A stretch of DNA of 64,000 nt from Aestuariirhabdus litorea (GCF_003864255.1 NZ_QWEZ01000002.1:1362535-1426534), one strand, 5' to 3'. Counted from the first letter of the stretch, positions 48,485 to 57,741 are shown. The notes: a model not told the origin generated them from the sequence alone. Program-made: numbers and translations.

Positions 48485-48491
48485 AGTCGCG

Positions 48492-48914
48492 TTAGAAGGG
48501 GCGCACCACCACCAGTACCACGATACCCACCAGCATCAGCACCGGTACCTCGTTAAACCAGCGATAGTACACATGGGAGCGGGTGTTGGCATCGGCAGCG
48601 AAGGTTTTTACCATGCGCCCGCAGAGGAAGTGGTAGATCACCAGCAGGGCCACCAGGGTCAGTTTGGCGTGGAACCAGGCAGAGGCTTCGTAGTAGTCGT
48701 GGTTGTAGGAGACCAGCCAAAAACCCAGCACCAGGGTGAGGAGCATGGAGGGGGTGCCAATGCCGCGGTAGAGCTTGCGCTCCATCACCTTGAACCGCTC
48801 TCGGCTGATTTCGTCCTCGCTCATGGCGTGGTACACAAAAAGGCGTGGCAGGTAGAAGAGCGCGGCAAACCAGCAGATGACCGCGATGATGTGAAAGGCT
48901 TTTACCCAGAGCAT
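48492..48914 (-). CDS. hemJ: Protoporphyrinogen IX oxidase HemJ
   Basis: 140 aa, four membrane helices. MLWVKAFHIIAVICWFAALFYLPRLFVYHA contains the conserved His and the LFYLPRLFVYH block of HemJ. A Trp/His-rich middle (ASAWFHAKLTLVALLVIYH) follows. HemJ oxidises protoporphyrinogen IX in the membrane during haem synthesis. It lies 24 bp downstream of the CLC gene and is probably co-transcribed. Confidence 0.9.
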   Translation of the reverse strand: MLWVKAFHIIAVICWFAALFYLPRLFVYHAMSEDEISRERFKVMERKLYRGIGTPSMLLTLVLGFWLVSYNHDYYEASAWFHAKLTLVALLVIYHFLCGRMVKTFAADANTRSHVYYRWFNEVPVLMLVGIVVLVVVRPF

Positions 48915-48938
48915 AGTGAGTCCTTACTCGATACAGCG

Positions 48939-50663
48939 TTATTGGTAGAGTCGGTAATGTTGCTGGATAAACTCCTGGGTCACAATACCGATGGCGCGGT
49001 TGCTTTTGCGGTCCCGTACGTAGAGCGCTTCCGTTCCCGCATCATGGAGCGCTTGCAGCGCCTCCTGCACGGTTGCCTGGTCCGAGATCGGCGCAATATC
49101 CTTGCGTAGCGCCGGAATTGAGAGCAGGTCCAAGGCCTCGGGGCGGTCGGGCTCGGTCATCTGCAGTCGAAGCTCGTCCGCCCGGAAGATCCAGCGGGGA
49201 GACTCCTCCTCCACAACGACCACCCATTTGTGAGCATCTCTTAGGAGCTCCTGTGCCAGTGCCAACGGGCACTGGCGAGGCAGGTGCACCAGCCCGCCAT
49301 CCATGATGTTGGCGACCCCTTCCCGGTGCAGTCCCTGCTCCAGCAGCGAGCGTGGGTCGGCCATTTCGCGTCCCAGCAGCTCGGCAAACAGCGAGCCCTG
49401 CCCGAGTAGGTAACGGCTGGTGAGCGAGGCAATCACCACCGCCAGCATGGCGGGTAGAATAATGTTGGGGTTGTGGGTCAGCTCCATCACTGCCATCAGG
49501 GCAGCCAGCGGCGCCTGCAGGACCGCCGCCATCATGGCACCCATACCCAGCATGGCGTAAAAACCGCTGCCGGAACTGGGGCCACTGTACAAGATCTGCG
49601 ATATCAGGCCAATGGCGCCCCCCAGGCAGGCGCCAAGAAAGAGGCTGGGGCCGATCGTGCCAGCCGGCACTCCGAGGCCGCAGGCGGCAGCCGATACCAG
49701 CAGTTTGGCCAGCACCAGCAAGAGCAGGAATTCGAGGCCGACGGTATTGAAAAGGATGTCGCTGATGGTGTCGTAGCCGATCCCCATCACCTGCGGGAAC
49801 TGCAGTGCCACCAGACCGGTCAGCACACCCGCCAGTGGCAGGCGGAACCAGTAGGGGGAGGGGGCACGACGGTTGATCTGTTTGCTGAGCCAGATAAAGC
49901 TTGCGGCCAGGCATCCGATGGCCAGGCCGCAGAGAATCACCAGCGGAAACTCCAGCAGGGTTCGCATCTCGATGAGGGGAATTACAAAGGCGTGCTCGGA
50001 GCCATAGACCAGCGCGGTCATAAAGGCCGCAATCACAGAGGCGAGAATCACCGGGATGAAGCCGCTAATGGTGTACTCCATCATCACCACCTCCATCGCA
50101 AAGATGACACCGGCTATGGGGGTGTTGAAGGCGGCGGAGATGGCTGCCGCGCTGCCGCATCCTACCAGGGTACGCACACTATTGTTGGGCAGGCGCAGCC
50201 AGTGGCCAAGCCCGCTACTGCCCGCTGCCCCAAGGTGGACTGCCGGACCCTCGCGCCCGGAGGAGTGACCACTGGCCAGCGCGATCAGGGCACCGACAAA
50301 CTGCACCAGCATATTTTTGAAGGGCAGGTGGCCCTGGTGCAGAGCCATGCGCTCAATCACATGGGCGATCCCTGTCTGCCGATGCCGGGGGGCGATCAGG
50401 GCAAACAGGAGGACCAGCACCAGCGATCCGGCAATGGGCAGTAACAGTCGCCAGTGATCGGCTAACCCTTCGAAATTCTCGTCGTTACCTTCCGGAAGGC
50501 CGGTTCCCAGCATCCAACCCAGCAGTTGGCGAAAGAGGATGATGACCGCGCCGGTGATGAGACCACTGAGGATACCGAGTAATGCCAGCTGGGGAACGGC
50601 TTCTGCGTTGGCCAGGCGGAGGCGAAACTGGTTCATGATCTGGGGGGGAGAGGGGCGACGCAT
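48939..50663 (-). CDS. CLC-family chloride channel/transporter with C-terminal CBS domains
   Basis: 574 aa. About ten or more hydrophobic segments fill the first 420 residues. The CLC motif GREGPAVHLGAAGSSG contains the gating Glu, and GVPAGTIGPSLFLGACLGGAIG is the second conserved loop. The C-terminal 150 residues hold a CBS pair (MDGGLVHLPRQCPLALAQELLRDAHKWVVVVEEE and DIAPISDQATVQEALQALHDAGTEALYVRDR). These usually bind adenosine nucleotides and regulate transport. GTG/ATG alternatives exist; an in-frame ATG at 50636 lacks an RBS. Confidence 0.9.
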   Translation of the reverse strand: MRRPSPPQIMNQFRLRLANAEAVPQLALLGILSGLITGAVIILFRQLLGWMLGTGLPEGNDENFEGLADHWRLLLPIAGSLVLVLLFALIAPRHRQTGIAHVIERMALHQGHLPFKNMLVQFVGALIALASGHSSGREGPAVHLGAAGSSGLGHWLRLPNNSVRTLVGCGSAAAISAAFNTPIAGVIFAMEVVMMEYTISGFIPVILASVIAAFMTALVYGSEHAFVIPLIEMRTLLEFPLVILCGLAIGCLAASFIWLSKQINRRAPSPYWFRLPLAGVLTGLVALQFPQVMGIGYDTISDILFNTVGLEFLLLLVLAKLLVSAAACGLGVPAGTIGPSLFLGACLGGAIGLISQILYSGPSSGSGFYAMLGMGAMMAAVLQAPLAALMAVMELTHNPNIILPAMLAVVIASLTSRYLLGQGSLFAELLGREMADPRSLLEQGLHREGVANIMDGGLVHLPRQCPLALAQELLRDAHKWVVVVEEESPRWIFRADELRLQMTEPDRPEALDLLSIPALRKDIAPISDQATVQEALQALHDAGTEALYVRDRKSNRAIGIVTQEFIQQHYRLYQ

Positions 50664-50729
50664 TGGGGCCTTAAACGATGCAACTATTGCGCGTGGGCAT
50701 GTTATTATGCGGGTTTGTTAGTAAAACAT

Positions 50730-50744
50730 AAATCATTATGATTT
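50730..50744. promoter_or_regulatory. Perfect 15-bp palindrome upstream of argC
   Basis: AAATCAT and ATGATTT flank a single T in the divergent region between the CLC gene and argC, 47 bp before argC. It may be an operator for argC. The half-site does not clearly match ArgR or Fur consensus, so I leave the factor open. Confidence 0.45.
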
Positions 50745-50790
50745 CAGTGGTTAAAACAGCATGCTAGGGCAGGAGGCGGGTGGTGTGTCG

Positions 50791-51837
50791 ATGATCAAAG
50801 TAGGCGTCGTGGGCGGTACCGGGTACACCGGTGTTGAGTTGTTGCGGTTGCTGGTGATGCATCCGCAGGTATCCCTCGAGGTGGTGACCTCTCGTGCAGA
50901 GCAGGGGATGCCGGTCTCTTCCCTGTACCCCAACCTGAGGGGCCACACCGACCTCTGTTTTGTGGAACCCAGCCTGGAGTCCCTCAGCCAGTGTGACCTG
51001 GTGTTCTTTGCCACCCCCAACGGCATTGCCATGCAGCAGGTGCCCGATCTGCTGGCCGCCGGCGTAAAGGTGATCGACCTCGCGGCTGACTTTCGCCTCA
51101 AGGACCCTGCCCAGTGGAAGCAGTGGTACGGCATGGAGCACGCCTGCCATGAGTTGTTGGCGGAGGCGGTCTATGGGCTGCCGGAGGTGAACCGCGAACA
51201 GATCGCCGCTGCGCGTCTGGTGGCCAACCCCGGTTGCTACCCCACCGCCGTACAGCTTGGGCTGCTGCCGTTGCTGGAAGCCGGGGTGGTTGATCCCCGG
51301 AGCCTGGTGGCTGACACCAAGTCCGGTGTCAGCGGAGCCGGGCGCCAGGCCAAGATTGACGCGCTGCTGTGCGAGGCCAGTGAAAGTTTCAAGGCCTACG
51401 GGGTTTCCGGTCATCGTCATCTGCCTGAAATTGAGCAGGGCTTAACAGCAATCTCCCGGGCTAGAGGGCACACTACTGCCCCTGAGCTGACCTTTGTGCC
51501 TCACCTGACGCCAATGATTCGCGGCATACACGCCACGCTCTATGCCAGCCTTACCCAGGAGGTGGAGGATCTTCAGGCACTGTTTGAGCAGCGATATCGG
51601 GATGAGCAGTTCGTTGATGTGATGCCTGCAGGGTCTCTGCCGGAGACGCGCTCCGTACGTGGTGCTAACCTCTGCCGAATCGCTCTCTATCGACCCCAGG
51701 GTCGAAACCGGGTGGTGGTGCTGTCGGTTATTGATAACCTGGTGAAGGGGGCTGCGGGGCAGGCAGTGCAGAATATGAATATCATGTTCGGTCTCAATGA
51801 GAAGAGCGGGCTTGATATGGTTGCACTGATGCCTTAG
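50791..51837 (+). CDS. argC: N-acetyl-gamma-glutamyl-phosphate reductase
   Basis: 348 aa. N-terminal [18 protein letters not shown] binds NADP, and [17 protein letters not shown] carries the catalytic Cys. [11 protein letters not shown] and [10 protein letters not shown] are typical. It reduces N-acetylglutamyl-phosphate in arginine synthesis. The ATG at 50791 gives the family N-terminus, but the AGGAGG at 50771 is 14 bp away; the in-frame GTG at 50785 has ideal 8-bp spacing and may be the real start. Confidence 0.95.
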   Translation: MIKVGVVGGTGYTGVELLRLLVMHPQVSLEVVTSRAEQGMPVSSLYPNLRGHTDLCFVEPSLESLSQCDLVFFATPNGIAMQQVPDLLAAGVKVIDLAADFRLKDPAQWKQWYGMEHACHELLAEAVYGLPEVNREQIAAARLVANPGCYPTAVQLGLLPLLEAGVVDPRSLVADTKSGVSGAGRQAKIDALLCEASESFKAYGVSGHRHLPEIEQGLTAISRARGHTTAPELTFVPHLTPMIRGIHATLYASLTQEVEDLQALFEQRYRDEQFVDVMPAGSLPETRSVRGANLCRIALYRPQGRNRVVVLSVIDNLVKGAAGQAVQNMNIMFGLNEKSGLDMVALMP

Positions 51838-51852
51838 GGAAGAGGATCGAAT

Positions 51853-52647
51853 ATGCCACAAGTGACCGGAAGCAAACAGGAACACCTGATCGTTGTACCC
51901 GACCAGCCAGGTAAGCGGCTGGCGAAGAGGCTGGTGTACTGGCTGCTGTTTGGGCTCTTTTCGGTGGGCAGCTTCCTGCTGGGGGAATACCTGGGGATGG
52001 CTTCCCAGCAGTCGGCTTTGGTGGAGCGGGATCTGCTGCGTGCCGAGCTGGCCGAGAAACGGGCTGAAATCGAGGCGCTGGCACAGGAGGTGACCACTCT
52101 GCGAGTGGGTGCCGATATTGATCGCCAGTCCACCGACACGGTTCGCCTGACCATCAAACAGCTTGAGGAGGAGAAGTTCCAGCTGCAGCAGGACCTCGCC
52201 TTCTACAAAAATATTATGGCCCCCAAGTCCGCCGACAAGGGGTTAAGAATACAGAAATATGACCTGCAGCGAGCCGAGCAACCTGGCCACTACCGGCTCA
52301 AGCTGATGTTGACCCAGGTTTCGGATAACAACAGCTTGCTATCGGGGCTGGCCACGGTATCGGTGGTGGGTCGTCAGGAGGGGATTGAGAAGTCGTTGGC
52401 GCTCAAGGACCTTTCAGATGAAGTATCGGAACAGAATATCCGCTTGGGCTTTCGCTATTTCCAGAATATCCCGGGCCCGGATGAGCGCTTTGCGGAGCTG
52501 GTGATTCCGGAGGGTTTTGAGCCCGATTATGTGTTGGTTGTTGCCCAGTCGCGGGGGCCCAAGCCCAAGCGAGTAGAGCAAAAAATTCCATGGCAGTTTG
52601 AGGAGACAGTTGCAGATGCGTCGGAAAGTAAAACCCAAGGCGATTAA
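51853..52647 (+). CDS. DUF6776-like membrane protein with coiled coil
   Basis: 264 aa. One membrane helix at about residues 26-46 (RLVYWLLFGLFSVGSFLLGEYLG) is followed by a predicted coiled coil (residues 55-120, Leu/Glu-rich) and a C-terminal beta-rich part with GHYRLKLMLTQVSDNNSLLSG and LGFRYFQNIPGPDERFAEL. DUF6776 proteins of unknown role occupy this position next to a bactofilin in pseudomonads. Its last 32 bases overlap the bactofilin gene, so the two products may act together at the envelope. Confidence 0.78.
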   Translation: MPQVTGSKQEHLIVVPDQPGKRLAKRLVYWLLFGLFSVGSFLLGEYLGMASQQSALVERDLLRAELAEKRAEIEALAQEVTTLRVGADIDRQSTDTVRLTIKQLEEEKFQLQQDLAFYKNIMAPKSADKGLRIQKYDLQRAEQPGHYRLKLMLTQVSDNNSLLSGLATVSVVGRQEGIEKSLALKDLSDEVSEQNIRLGFRYFQNIPGPDERFAELVIPEGFEPDYVLVVAQSRGPKPKRVEQKIPWQFEETVADASESKTQGD

Positions 52648-53062
52648 TATTGAAAAGTATGGGGATCGCACCACCCTGATAGCGAATGGCGCGACGGTCA
52701 ATGGTGACCTGCAGTTTGAAGGCGCTTTGCAGATCGAAGGGCGGGTGATCGGTAATGTCACGGCCGCTGAAGGGCTGGTTCGCATTGCCGACAACGGCTA
52801 CGTTGAGGGCGAGATTCGTTCACCGCACATTATTATCAACGGCAAGGTGACCGGCGATGTACACTCTTCCGAGCATCTGGAGCTGGCCGCCCAGGCCGAG
52901 GTCAATGGTAACGTGTTCTACAAGTTGATCGAGATGGTGATGGGTGCGCAGGTGAATGGCAGTCTCGAGTATTCCCCGGAGCCCCAGGTTGCCTCAGCTC
53001 CTGCTGCACGCCAGGAGCAGGAGCGGATGGAGATCGCTGCCGAGGCCGACCCGCTGCTGTGA
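52616..53062 (+). CDS. Bactofilin
   Basis: 148 aa from the ATG at 52616, with AGGAGA 9 bp upstream. The bactofilin domain (residues 20-115) has repetitive beta-helix turns: TLIANGATVNGDLQFEGALQIEGRVIGNV, GYVEGEIRSPHIIINGKVTGDVHSS, EVNGNVFYKLIEMVMGAQVNGSL. Bactofilins form polymers on the membrane and shape the cell wall. The C-terminal tail is disordered. Coupling to the upstream DUF6776 gene suggests a membrane recruiter. Confidence 0.92.
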   Translation: MRRKVKPKAINIEKYGDRTTLIANGATVNGDLQFEGALQIEGRVIGNVTAAEGLVRIADNGYVEGEIRSPHIIINGKVTGDVHSSEHLELAAQAEVNGNVFYKLIEMVMGAQVNGSLEYSPEPQVASAPAARQEQERMEIAAEADPLL

Positions 53063-53104
53063 GCTTCTGCTTTGACCCGCAGCGGCACAAGAGTAATGTG
53101 GTGA

Positions 53105-53129
53105 ATAGTTGACTATTATCGTTGGTTAA
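53105..53129 (+). promoter_or_regulatory. IscR type 1-like site at erpA
   Basis: A 25-bp element begins ATAGTTGACT and ends GGTTAA, with the same layout as the site at iscR (3047-3071): ATA-S-TT-GACT on the left and GGTTA on the right. The right-hand AGTC block is degenerate (CGTT). It overlaps the -35 hexamer TTGACT at 53109-53114. erpA is a known IscR target in E. coli, which supports the call. Confidence 0.7.
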
Positions 53130-53138
53130 TTGGATAAT
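53109..53138 (+). promoter_or_regulatory. erpA promoter
   Basis: TTGACT at 53109-53114 and GATAAT at 53133-53138 are spaced by 18 bp. This places transcription start near 53145 and excludes the TTG at 53130 as a start codon. Confidence 0.65.
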
Positions 53139-53171
53139 GGCGCCAACGCAGTTCCAGTCGGTGAATACGAG

Positions 53172-53522
53172 ATGACAGCACAGACCTTTATTCCCTCTCC
53201 CCTCAACCTGACCCCTCGGGCTGTGGAGAAAGCAACCTCTCTGATCGAGGAGGAGGGCAATGGCGATTTGAAGCTGCGGGTGTTTGTTACCGGTGGCGGC
53301 TGCTCCGGCTTTCAGTATGGGTTCTCCTTCGATGAGGAGGTGTCCGAAGAGGATACCGTGATCGAGAATTTGGGGGTAACCCTGTTGGTGGATTCCCTGA
53401 GCTACCAGTACCTGGTCGGTGCCACTGTCGACTACATGGAGGGGCTTGAGGGTTCACGTTTCGTCGTGAATAACCCCAACGCCTCAACCACCTGTGGTTG
53501 TGGCTCCTCCTTCTCTATCTGA
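53172..53522 (+). CDS. erpA: Essential A-type Fe-S insertion protein ErpA
   Basis: 116 aa from the ATG at 53172. The three conserved Cys lie in [17 protein letters not shown] and [12 protein letters not shown]. ErpA accepts clusters from IscU and delivers them to enzymes such as IspG. It is the paralogue of IscA (5352-5675). Between bactofilin and anmK, as in pseudomonads. It is preceded by an IscR-type operator and followed by a terminator. Confidence 0.95.
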   Translation: MTAQTFIPSPLNLTPRAVEKATSLIEEEGNGDLKLRVFVTGGGCSGFQYGFSFDEEVSEEDTVIENLGVTLLVDSLSYQYLVGATVDYMEGLEGSRFVVNNPNASTTCGCGSSFSI

Positions 53523-53538
53523 TTGTTTTCCGTGATTG

Positions 53539-53557
53539 GGGCCTGGAAGGCCTTTTT
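53539..53557 (+). terminator. Intrinsic terminator after erpA
   Basis: GGGCCT and AGGCCT form a 6-bp stem (one G-T pair) with a GGA loop; T residues follow to 53557. It lies between convergent erpA and anmK. Confidence 0.7.
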
Positions 53558-53580
53558 CAGACGGCACCAACAGCCTTTTT

Positions 53581-54681
53581 CTAGGCTGGGTAGAGGCCGC
53601 CCAGAATGCGTCCTCCGCGGGCGCGGGTGACCGCCTCCAGGTTACCGGGCATTCCCTTAAGGTGCTGCAGTGCCAGCCAGGAAAAGGTGGCCCCTTCCAC
53701 CCACCGCGGCTCTATTCCCAAGTCGGTGGTGGTCACTACCGTTCGTTCCGGCATCAGGGCTTGTAGCCGGGCCAGCAGGGTATCGTTGTAGGCTCCCCCG
53801 CCACAGAGAAAGCAGTCGGCATCCGCCACACCCCAGCGAGCGATGGCGTCGCTGATGCTGCGCGCACTCAGCTCCAGCAGGGTCGCCTGTACATCCTGGC
53901 ATGCAAGGCCCGGATGGTGGCTCAGGTGCTGCTCAAGCCAGTCGCGGTTGAACCTTTCACGGCCGGTGCTTTTGGGCGGGGAACGCAGGAAATAGTCATC
54001 TGCCAGCAGGCTCTTCAGCAGTCTTTGATCTACGGTGCCACTGGCTGCCCAAAGCCCTCGGTCGTCATAGGCCGTTCCCCGGTGTTGCTCGCACCACGCG
54101 TCCATCAGGATATTGCCGGGCCCGGTATCAAAGCCGGTGACCGTGCCGGCGCTTGGCAGGCAACTGATGTTGGCCATACCACCGATATTGACCACCATTC
54201 GGTTCTCCTCCGGGCTGGAGAAATAGGCACGATGGAACGCCGGCACCAGTGGTGCCCCTTCGCCGCCTGCCGCCAGGTCACGACGGCGGAAGTCGGCCAC
54301 TACCGGGATGCCGGTGAGCTCAGCCAACAAGCTGGGGTTACCAATCTGTAGGCTGAAGCCCTGCTCGGGAAGGTGACGGATGGTTTGGCCGTGGCAGCCA
54401 ATGGCCGCAATAGCGCTGCTGTTGAGCGCTGCGCTAGCAAGGAGGTCAAGTACCACCTGCGCGTAGAGCCGGGTCAGTTCGGGCTCAACGGCGGCGATCC
54501 GTTCAACCTCGTTGGGTCCGGAACGGCAAAGCTGCAGCAGTTGGCTACGCAACGCTGGTGGAAAATCGAGGCTGGTGGCCGCAATAAGGGGGTTCGGGCT
54601 GGTAAAGTCGGCCAGCACGCCATCGACGCCGTCAAGGCTGGTGCCTGACATCAAGCCGATGGTGAGCGGCCGGGGGGTCAT
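53581..54681 (-). CDS. anmK: Anhydro-N-acetylmuramic acid kinase
   Basis: 366 aa. GLMSGTSLDGVDGVLADF near the N-terminus, GCHGQTIRHLP, VNIGGMANIS, GFDTGPGNILMDAW and FLCGGGAYNDTLLARL are the sugar-kinase motifs of the AnmK family. It phosphorylates and opens 1,6-anhydroMurNAc during recycling of the cell wall. It is 3 bp downstream of the M23 peptidase gene and shares its operon; cell-wall recycling fits that partner. Confidence 0.95.
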   Translation of the reverse strand: MTPRPLTIGLMSGTSLDGVDGVLADFTSPNPLIAATSLDFPPALRSQLLQLCRSGPNEVERIAAVEPELTRLYAQVVLDLLASAALNSSAIAAIGCHGQTIRHLPEQGFSLQIGNPSLLAELTGIPVVADFRRRDLAAGGEGAPLVPAFHRAYFSSPEENRMVVNIGGMANISCLPSAGTVTGFDTGPGNILMDAWCEQHRGTAYDDRGLWAASGTVDQRLLKSLLADDYFLRSPPKSTGRERFNRDWLEQHLSHHPGLACQDVQATLLELSARSISDAIARWGVADADCFLCGGGAYNDTLLARLQALMPERTVVTTTDLGIEPRWVEGATFSWLALQHLKGMPGNLEAVTRARGGRILGGLYPA

Positions 54682-54684
54682 CGT

Positions 54685-56055
54685 CTAGTCATTCAAAGCC
54701 AGGATGGCCGTAGGCTGCTCAAGCTGGCTGAGCAGCAGCTGGGTCTCGCTCTGGAACGCAGCCAGCTCCTGCTTAGGGATTGGCTGGGCGCTGGGCAGCT
54801 TTACGGTCATGGGGTTGACGTGCACCCCGTTCTCGCGGAACTCGTAGTGCAGATGGGGGCCTGTTGCCAGGCCGGTAGCGCCTACGTAACCGATGATCTG
54901 TCCCTGCTTGACCTGTTTACCGCTGCGAATTCCTCGACCATATTTGCTCAGGTGAGCATAGAGGGTGCTGTAGCGCTGGCCGTGCTGGATAATCACCGTC
55001 TTGCCATAGCCACCCTTGAGGGTCGCGTGGATCACCTTGCCATCACCAGCGGCTCGAATCGGGGTGCCGGTCGTGGCAGCGTAGTCGACCCCCTTATGAG
55101 CGCGAATCTTGTTGAGAACCGGGTGCTTACGGCTGAGGTTAAAGCGCGAACTGATGCGGGCAAAATCCACTGGAGAGCGCAGGAAGGCTTTGCGCATGCT
55201 GCGGCCATCGGGGGAGTAGTAATCGGTGCGCCCCTTGCTGTCGGTGTAGCGCACGGCGGTATAGACCTGGCCCTGGTTGATGAACTGGGCCGCTACGATT
55301 TCGCCATCGGAGATCTTTTCTCCCTCGAGAAAGTTCTCTTCATAGATCACACGGAAACTGTCCCCTTTACGGATATCAAGGGCGAAGTCGATATCCCAGC
55401 CGAAGATGTTGGCCAGTTTCATGGTGACGTTTTCACTCATGCCGGCGTTTTGGGCGGCGACAAACAGTGAGTGGTTGATCTCCGCCTCGGCAAAGGTTTG
55501 TCGGGCATTGGGGGTAAGGGTGATCTCTTCTGCGCTAAAACCCTCGCCACTGCGGGTGAACACCACCGACTCCAGACGATTGCGGACGTAACGGATCTTG
55601 TTGATCGCTCCATCCTGGCTTTGGAGGAACTCGATCTTCTGGCCGGGGCTGACCCGGTTCAGGAGTTTGCCTTGCTCGCTACTGGTGACCAGAGTGTGCA
55701 GCAGGCTCGGGCTAAGGCCCTGCTGGCGAAAAATGGTGGAGAGTGTGCTACCGGGGCGGATCTTGACGCTGTCCCACCGCAGGGACTCTTGCGGGGCAAC
55801 CGAAGTTCTGATCACCGCGGGCTGCTCAACCGGCAACGCGTTTGTATCCTGCAGTTTGGCCAGGCTGGGGCTGGGGGTATCGCCGCCGGCCAGTTCAAGC
55901 GTCAGCGGGATCTCCTCACGCTCGGCCTGGACCTGCCCCGAAGGAAGCAGGAGCAGCGCAGCGCCTACCAGGCTGGCCAGCCCGGAGGCGAGCATCAGGT
56001 GCTTTCTCGGAAAGGCGCGGACCGCAGCGCTCAGTTTGGAATCAGGGTGATCCAT
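54685..56055 (-). CDS. M23-family murein endopeptidase (MepM-like)
   Basis: 456 aa from the ATG at 56055; the longer open frame upstream holds no family sequence. A membrane anchor near residues 20-38 leads to an OapA/LysM-like domain (VKIRPGSTLSTIFRQQGLSPSLLHTL, about residues 95-170) and a C-terminal LytM domain. Zinc ligands are in HKGVDYAATTGTPI and the late GPHLHYEF. It cleaves peptide crosslinks in the cell wall. Located between tyrS and anmK. Confidence 0.92.
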   Translation of the reverse strand: MDHPDSKLSAAVRAFPRKHLMLASGLASLVGAALLLLPSGQVQAEREEIPLTLELAGGDTPSPSLAKLQDTNALPVEQPAVIRTSVAPQESLRWDSVKIRPGSTLSTIFRQQGLSPSLLHTLVTSSEQGKLLNRVSPGQKIEFLQSQDGAINKIRYVRNRLESVVFTRSGEGFSAEEITLTPNARQTFAEAEINHSLFVAAQNAGMSENVTMKLANIFGWDIDFALDIRKGDSFRVIYEENFLEGEKISDGEIVAAQFINQGQVYTAVRYTDSKGRTDYYSPDGRSMRKAFLRSPVDFARISSRFNLSRKHPVLNKIRAHKGVDYAATTGTPIRAAGDGKVIHATLKGGYGKTVIIQHGQRYSTLYAHLSKYGRGIRSGKQVKQGQIIGYVGATGLATGPHLHYEFRENGVHVNPMTVKLPSAQPIPKQELAAFQSETQLLLSQLEQPTAILALND

Positions 56056-56399
56056 AAACAACTTCCAGTACTTTCTCGAATAATCTGGTAAGTGGCTAAA
56101 GTATAACCAAAAAAAAGAACATTCAAGGGGGATGGGTGACTTTCTTTCGAAAATAGGCAGTGGTTCAACCACGGCCATGGGCATGTGAGAGCCGATTGAT
56201 ATAAGAGGATAACATTCTAATAGAGGTGCTGTTAACCGCAATCGTTCTAAAGAGCGCTTTCCACAGCCCTGGCAACGGGGCTGGGCTGGAATTTCATGTG
56301 GGTTTCTGTAATATCAGCGCTCCCGATAAGGCTCCATCGGTTGGATGTCCATCGGAATCGTTAAATTGATCGTAACCTATTGAATAGTTGGGGTTTTTG
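56056..56399. other. Intergenic region between the M23 peptidase and tyrS
   Basis: The 344-bp divergent gap is AT-richer than its neighbours. It holds a TATACT -10-like hexamer for the peptidase gene on the minus strand (56105-56100) with TTGAAT 15 bp upstream, a GTGGTT-C-AACCAC palindrome (56160-56172) and a CAGCCC/GGGCTG hairpin (56264-56283) on the tyrS side. I see no T-box or tRNA gene. Confidence 0.4.
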
Positions 56400-57707
56400 A
56401 TGTCTCAAGGGCAAAACGCACTACTAAGGGATCTGCAGGCCAGGGGCCTGGTTGCGCAGATGACGGCGGAACAGGAGCTTTCCGACCAGCTGGACAGCGG
56501 TATCTGCACCCTGTATTGCGGCTTTGATCCGACCGCCGACAGCCTGCACATCGGCAGCCTGGTTCCCCTGCTGGCCCTCAAGCGCTTCCAGCTGGCGGGC
56601 CATAAACCCCTGGCGCTGGTAGGTGGTGCAACGGGCCTGATCGGTGACCCCAGTTTCAAGGCGCAGGAGCGTTCCCTCAACACCCGCGATGTGGTCGAGG
56701 GGTGGGTGGATAAGATTCGCACCCAGGTGAGCCAGTTTGTCGACTTCGAATGCGGGGATAATGCCGCCGAGGTGGTGAACAATCTTGACTGGATCGGCGG
56801 CATGGATGTGCTGACCTTCCTGCGGGACGTGGGCAAGTACTTCTCCGTCAACAGCATGATCAAGAAGGAGTCGGTGCGCCAGCGGATCGACCGTGACGAG
56901 TCGGGTATCTCCTATACCGAGTTCACCTACATGCTGCTGCAGAGCTACGACTTTGCCGAGCTTAACCGTCGTCACAACTGCGTACTGCAGATCGGTGGCA
57001 GCGACCAGTGGGGCAATATCACCGGGGGTACCGAGCTGACCCGCCGTATGAACGGAAACCAGGTGTTCGGGATGACCCTGCCGCTGGTCACCAAGGCCGA
57101 CGGCACCAAGTTCGGCAAGACCGAAAGCGGCACCATCTGGCTGGATTCGCGCAAGACCTCCCAATACGCGTTCTACCAGTTCTGGATCAATACCGCCGAT
57201 GCGGATGTCTACAAGTTCCTGCGCTACTTCACCTTCCTGGATGTGGCCGAGATAGAGGCGATCGAGCAGCGTGATGCCGAGACCCAGGGTGCCAAGTCGG
57301 CGCAGAAGATCCTGGCCACCGAAGTGACCCGCCTGGTGCATGGTGATGAGGGGTTGCAGGCGGCTTTGCGCATCACCGAAGCCCTCTTCAACGATGGCAT
57401 CGAAACCCTCTCGGAGCAGGACCTGCAACAGTTGGCTCTGGATGGGCTGCCCTCCGATACCCTCGACCCCAGCACCTTCGAAGGCAAGCCCCTGACCCAG
57501 TTGCTGGCCGAGGTGGGGATGGCGCCCTCTGGCAAGCAGGTGAAGGACGCACTGGGCCGCAACGCGGTTCTGGTCAATGGCAAGGCGTGCTCAATGGAGC
57601 ACAATATGCAACTGGCGCAACTCTTTGCCGCCGATCAGGCGCTGTTTGGGCGCTACTTTATCGTCAAGCTGGGCAAGAAGAAGTATCACCTGCTGCAACT
57701 CCCCTGA
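56400..57707 (+). CDS. tyrS: Tyrosyl-tRNA synthetase
   Basis: 435 aa. The class I motifs are present: [12 protein letters not shown] (HIGH-like) and [13 protein letters not shown] (KMSKS-like KFGKT). The C-terminal S4 domain follows ([19 protein letters not shown]). This is the TyrS type found in E. coli. It charges tRNA-Tyr. The ATG at 56400 is chosen over a TTG at 56388; the N-terminus matches the family. A GC-rich hairpin follows. Confidence 0.97.
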   Translation: MSQGQNALLRDLQARGLVAQMTAEQELSDQLDSGICTLYCGFDPTADSLHIGSLVPLLALKRFQLAGHKPLALVGGATGLIGDPSFKAQERSLNTRDVVEGWVDKIRTQVSQFVDFECGDNAAEVVNNLDWIGGMDVLTFLRDVGKYFSVNSMIKKESVRQRIDRDESGISYTEFTYMLLQSYDFAELNRRHNCVLQIGGSDQWGNITGGTELTRRMNGNQVFGMTLPLVTKADGTKFGKTESGTIWLDSRKTSQYAFYQFWINTADADVYKFLRYFTFLDVAEIEAIEQRDAETQGAKSAQKILATEVTRLVHGDEGLQAALRITEALFNDGIETLSEQDLQQLALDGLPSDTLDPSTFEGKPLTQLLAEVGMAPSGKQVKDALGRNAVLVNGKACSMEHNMQLAQLFAADQALFGRYFIVKLGKKKYHLLQLP

Positions 57708-57717
57708 GCGGCAAAAA

Positions 57718-57741
57718 GCGGCGCACCCTCCGGTGCGCCGC
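57718..57741 (-). terminator. Hairpin after tyrS, with U-tract on the minus strand
   Basis: GCGGCGCACC and GGTGCGCCGC pair perfectly around a CTCC loop. The five A residues at 57713-57717 give a U-tract only for a minus-strand transcript, so the intrinsic terminator points toward tyrS antisense. For tyrS itself the hairpin lacks a T-tract. Confidence 0.6.

Noticed and set aside
49473..50444. 323-codon plus-strand open frame
   Set aside because: Antisense to the CLC gene; Gln/His/Gly-rich and without any recognisable domain.
53130..53171. TTG start for erpA
   Set aside because: The TTG lies upstream of the probable transcription start set by TTGACT-18-GATAAT.
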